From the NCBI GenBank assembly GCA_028287115.1, contig JAQBQF010000349.1, positions 1 to 42,085 of the forward strand: a stretch of DNA of 42,085 nucleotides, read 5' to 3'. Of the stretch, positions 40,502 through 42,085 are shown piece after piece (within the stretch, counting starts at the first letter, position 1; every line of letters begins with the position of its first letter). The notes under the pieces are model-generated. The model was given only the letters and a program-made list of their open reading frames with translations, was not told the DNA's origin and did no database searches. The position numbers and the translations under genes were made by a program. The stretch is from Myxococcales bacterium. GTDB taxonomy: Bacteria > Myxococcota_A > Polyangia > Haliangiales > Haliangiaceae.

Positions 40502-41995
40502 TCACCTGCCGCGAGGGGCGAGGCGAAACAGGCGGCGGAAAGCGGCTCGTTCGGAGCTGTCGAGGACCAGGCCCAGTGCGCCGGCGAGGACCGCCAGAGA
40601 AGCGGCGCCGGCAATCGCAGCCGCCGGTAGCTCCGACAGATAACCGTCAAGGCCGACGAACAGCACCCGGCCACCAACGGCGATCATGCTGGTGACGAAC
40701 AGGGGCGGCAACAGACTGGCCGCGTACGGGCGATACCCGAGGCGCTGCGCCGCAAAAATAACCTGTCCCTGCTGCGCGACGATCGTGCCGGCGGCGGTGG
40801 CGATCGCAGCGCCGACCAGGCCGTAACGCGGTACGAGCAGCAGCAAGAGTCCGAACTTGATCGCAAGCGTCACCCCCGCTATCAACGCGAGTACCCGTCC
40901 TGCCATCATCATCGGGATCAGCAATCCGGCGATCGCGAGACTACCCACGAGCTGTCCGACGCACAGAATTGCCAGCGGCGTGATCGCAAATGGCACAGGT
41001 CGACCGAGGAGCCCGTGGAGCAACGGCTGACCGATGGCGATCAGGATCACGAGCGGAGGCGTCATCGCGATCAGGCACATCCGCGTCATGCGTGCCAATG
41101 ACGCTCGGAGCTCGTGATTTTCGACCCCGTGCAGGGCACCGATCTGCGTCAGCACGACCGGATCGAACAACGCACGCGTGGCCGGTAACATCGCCGCGAT
41201 CGCGAGGCAGGCGGCGTAGACGCCGACCATCGAAGAGATCTGGTAAGCCCCGAGGACGTAGAGATCGAGCTTCCCGCCGGCCGTGAAGAGCAATGACGGC
41301 GCGAGCATTGCGAAGCCCCACTTCATCGCCTGCCGTGCGTAGCGCGGTCGGATCGCCTCCTTGAGCGTTCGCAGGACCGAGAAGTGACGGGCATACACGC
41401 CGGTGATCATCAAGAACGCGAGCACGCTCACTGCCACGAGCAATAACAACGTGCTCGTGGTCGAGAGCTCGCACCGCCACGCAATATAGAGAAGGCCCAC
41501 TTGAACCACAGGGGTAACGATTCCCCGGATCGCCGCGACCGGTCCCAGAACGTTGATCGATTGCAACGCTGCAACGAGGATCCCCGTCAGGTTCCACAAT
41601 ACAGGCTGACAAGCCAGCAGCAGCAGGAACGGTAGGAGCTCGGGATCCTTTTGCGCGCTCGCCAGCGGCGACGCCAGTCCAAGCTGGAGGAGTGCCAGCA
41701 CGACGCCCAGGACACCCACAACCGCCAACCCTGACCCGACGACTGCAGGCAGCTCGTCGGCGCTCTTCTCGCGCGCGATCCTCGGCATCTCGCGCCGGAT
41801 AAATAGATCAGACCCGAAGCTGCCGAGGATCGTGGCGGCCTCGAGCACGCCAAACGTCCACCACCAATGACCATATCCACTTGGTCCCAAGGCTCGACTG
41901 AGCATGAGCATCTGGAGCGGCGTGATCACGAACGCGCCGAACGAAGCTACGTTGCGAAAAACTCTCCGACCTTCGTCGGCTCGGACCGTGCTCAT
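40502..41995 (-). CDS. Wzx-like polysaccharide/lipid-linked glycan flippase
   Basis: The 497-residue protein has about 14 hydrophobic helices and the MOP-superfamily (Polysacc_synt) pattern: RNVASFGAFVITPLQMLMLSRALGPSGYGHWWWTFGVLEAA at the N-terminus, GGKLDLYVLGAYQISSMVGVYAACLAIAAMLP mid-protein and LLLLLVPRYGLVGAAIATAAGTI near the end. Such proteins flip undecaprenyl-linked oligosaccharides across the inner membrane. No Wzy polymerase is seen in the window. ATG 41995 is near the usual start. It is the first visible gene of the wzx-GT2 pair. Confidence 0.85.
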   Translation of the reverse strand: MSTVRADEGRRVFRNVASFGAFVITPLQMLMLSRALGPSGYGHWWWTFGVLEAATILGSFGSDLFIRREMPRIAREKSADELPAVVGSGLAVVGVLGVVLALLQLGLASPLASAQKDPELLPFLLLLACQPVLWNLTGILVAALQSINVLGPVAAIRGIVTPVVQVGLLYIAWRCELSTTSTLLLLVAVSVLAFLMITGVYARHFSVLRTLKEAIRPRYARQAMKWGFAMLAPSLLFTAGGKLDLYVLGAYQISSMVGVYAACLAIAAMLPATRALFDPVVLTQIGALHGVENHELRASLARMTRMCLIAMTPPLVILIAIGQPLLHGLLGRPVPFAITPLAILCVGQLVGSLAIAGLLIPMMMAGRVLALIAGVTLAIKFGLLLLLVPRYGLVGAAIATAAGTIVAQQGQVIFAAQRLGYRPYAASLLPPLFVTSMIAVGGRVLFVGLDGYLSELPAAAIAGAASLAVLAGALGLVLDSSERAAFRRLFRLAPRGR

Positions 41996-42067
41996 CGTTG
42001 CGATCTGGAAACGACTAGCACGGGGATGAGAACGACGATAACATGCGTAGATTCCGGGGAGAGCACG

Positions 42068-42085
42068 ATGCTTCGCGCGCGTGTG
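42068..42085 (+). CDS. Possible start of a gene running off the window
   Basis: GGGGAGAG (42056-42063) precedes an ATG at 42068 by four bases, a good ribosome-binding site, and the first six codons read MLRARV. The 72-bp gap to the divergent flippase gene fits a divergent promoter. Too short to identify. Confidence 0.35.

Overview
The window is high-GC DNA with a strong third-position G+C bias, dense gene packing and frequent ATGA/GTGA start-stop overlaps. Three things point to a myxobacterium-like member of the Myxococcota (former Deltaproteobacteria): a transmembrane Ser/Thr kinase with a zf-HC2 N-terminus, a MopE-like Cys/Asp lipoprotein, and sigma54-controlled type IV pilins beside a PilR-type regulator. 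This is inference from gene content; no rRNA or tRNA gene was seen.

Layout. 1-7.5 kb: the Lys/Ala-rich end of an unknown protein; an Lgt-family membrane protein with an unusual tail; a secreted tandem thioredoxin-fold protein; a PP2C phosphatase fused to a cyclic-nucleotide-binding domain; and a ccr-epimerase pair for ethylmalonyl-CoA metabolism. Two non-coding stretches (276-919 and 6970-7542) hold hairpin-forming tandem-repeat elements. 7.5-18 kb: a receptor-like Ser/Thr kinase, then a reverse-strand operon valS / isochorismatase-like hydrolase / CDF transporter, a receiver-domain protein and argS. 18-24.7 kb: a complete BMP-type (nucleoside-like) ABC importer in four overlapping genes, a P-domain lipoprotein and an SPFH-SHOCT protein.

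24.7-42 kb is a cell-surface region: a methyltransferase, a TMTC-like membrane glycosyltransferase with TPRs, a DUF2723 (TMEM260-like) membrane glycosyltransferase, a PilR-type sigma54 activator, two nearly identical type IVa pilins, another GT-C-like protein, a TPR protein, an rmlB-rmlA-wecE operon predicted to make a dTDP-4-amino-4,6-dideoxyhexose, a fourth GT-C-like protein, a GtrB/ArnC-like family 2 glycosyltransferase and a Wzx-like flippase. Both pilin genes have a good -24/-12 sigma54 promoter and share a 21-bp upstream element (20/21 identical); at the first pilin this element is half of a near-perfect 15-bp-arm palindrome. I read it as the activator site.

The most notable signals are this twin-pilin regulon embedded among putative surface glycosylation genes; a recurring -10-like hexamer exactly 6 nt upstream of GTG starts, suggesting leaderless mRNAs; the paired hairpin repeat elements; and several family members with changed key residues (Lgt-like, epimerase, ArgRS, receiver domain).
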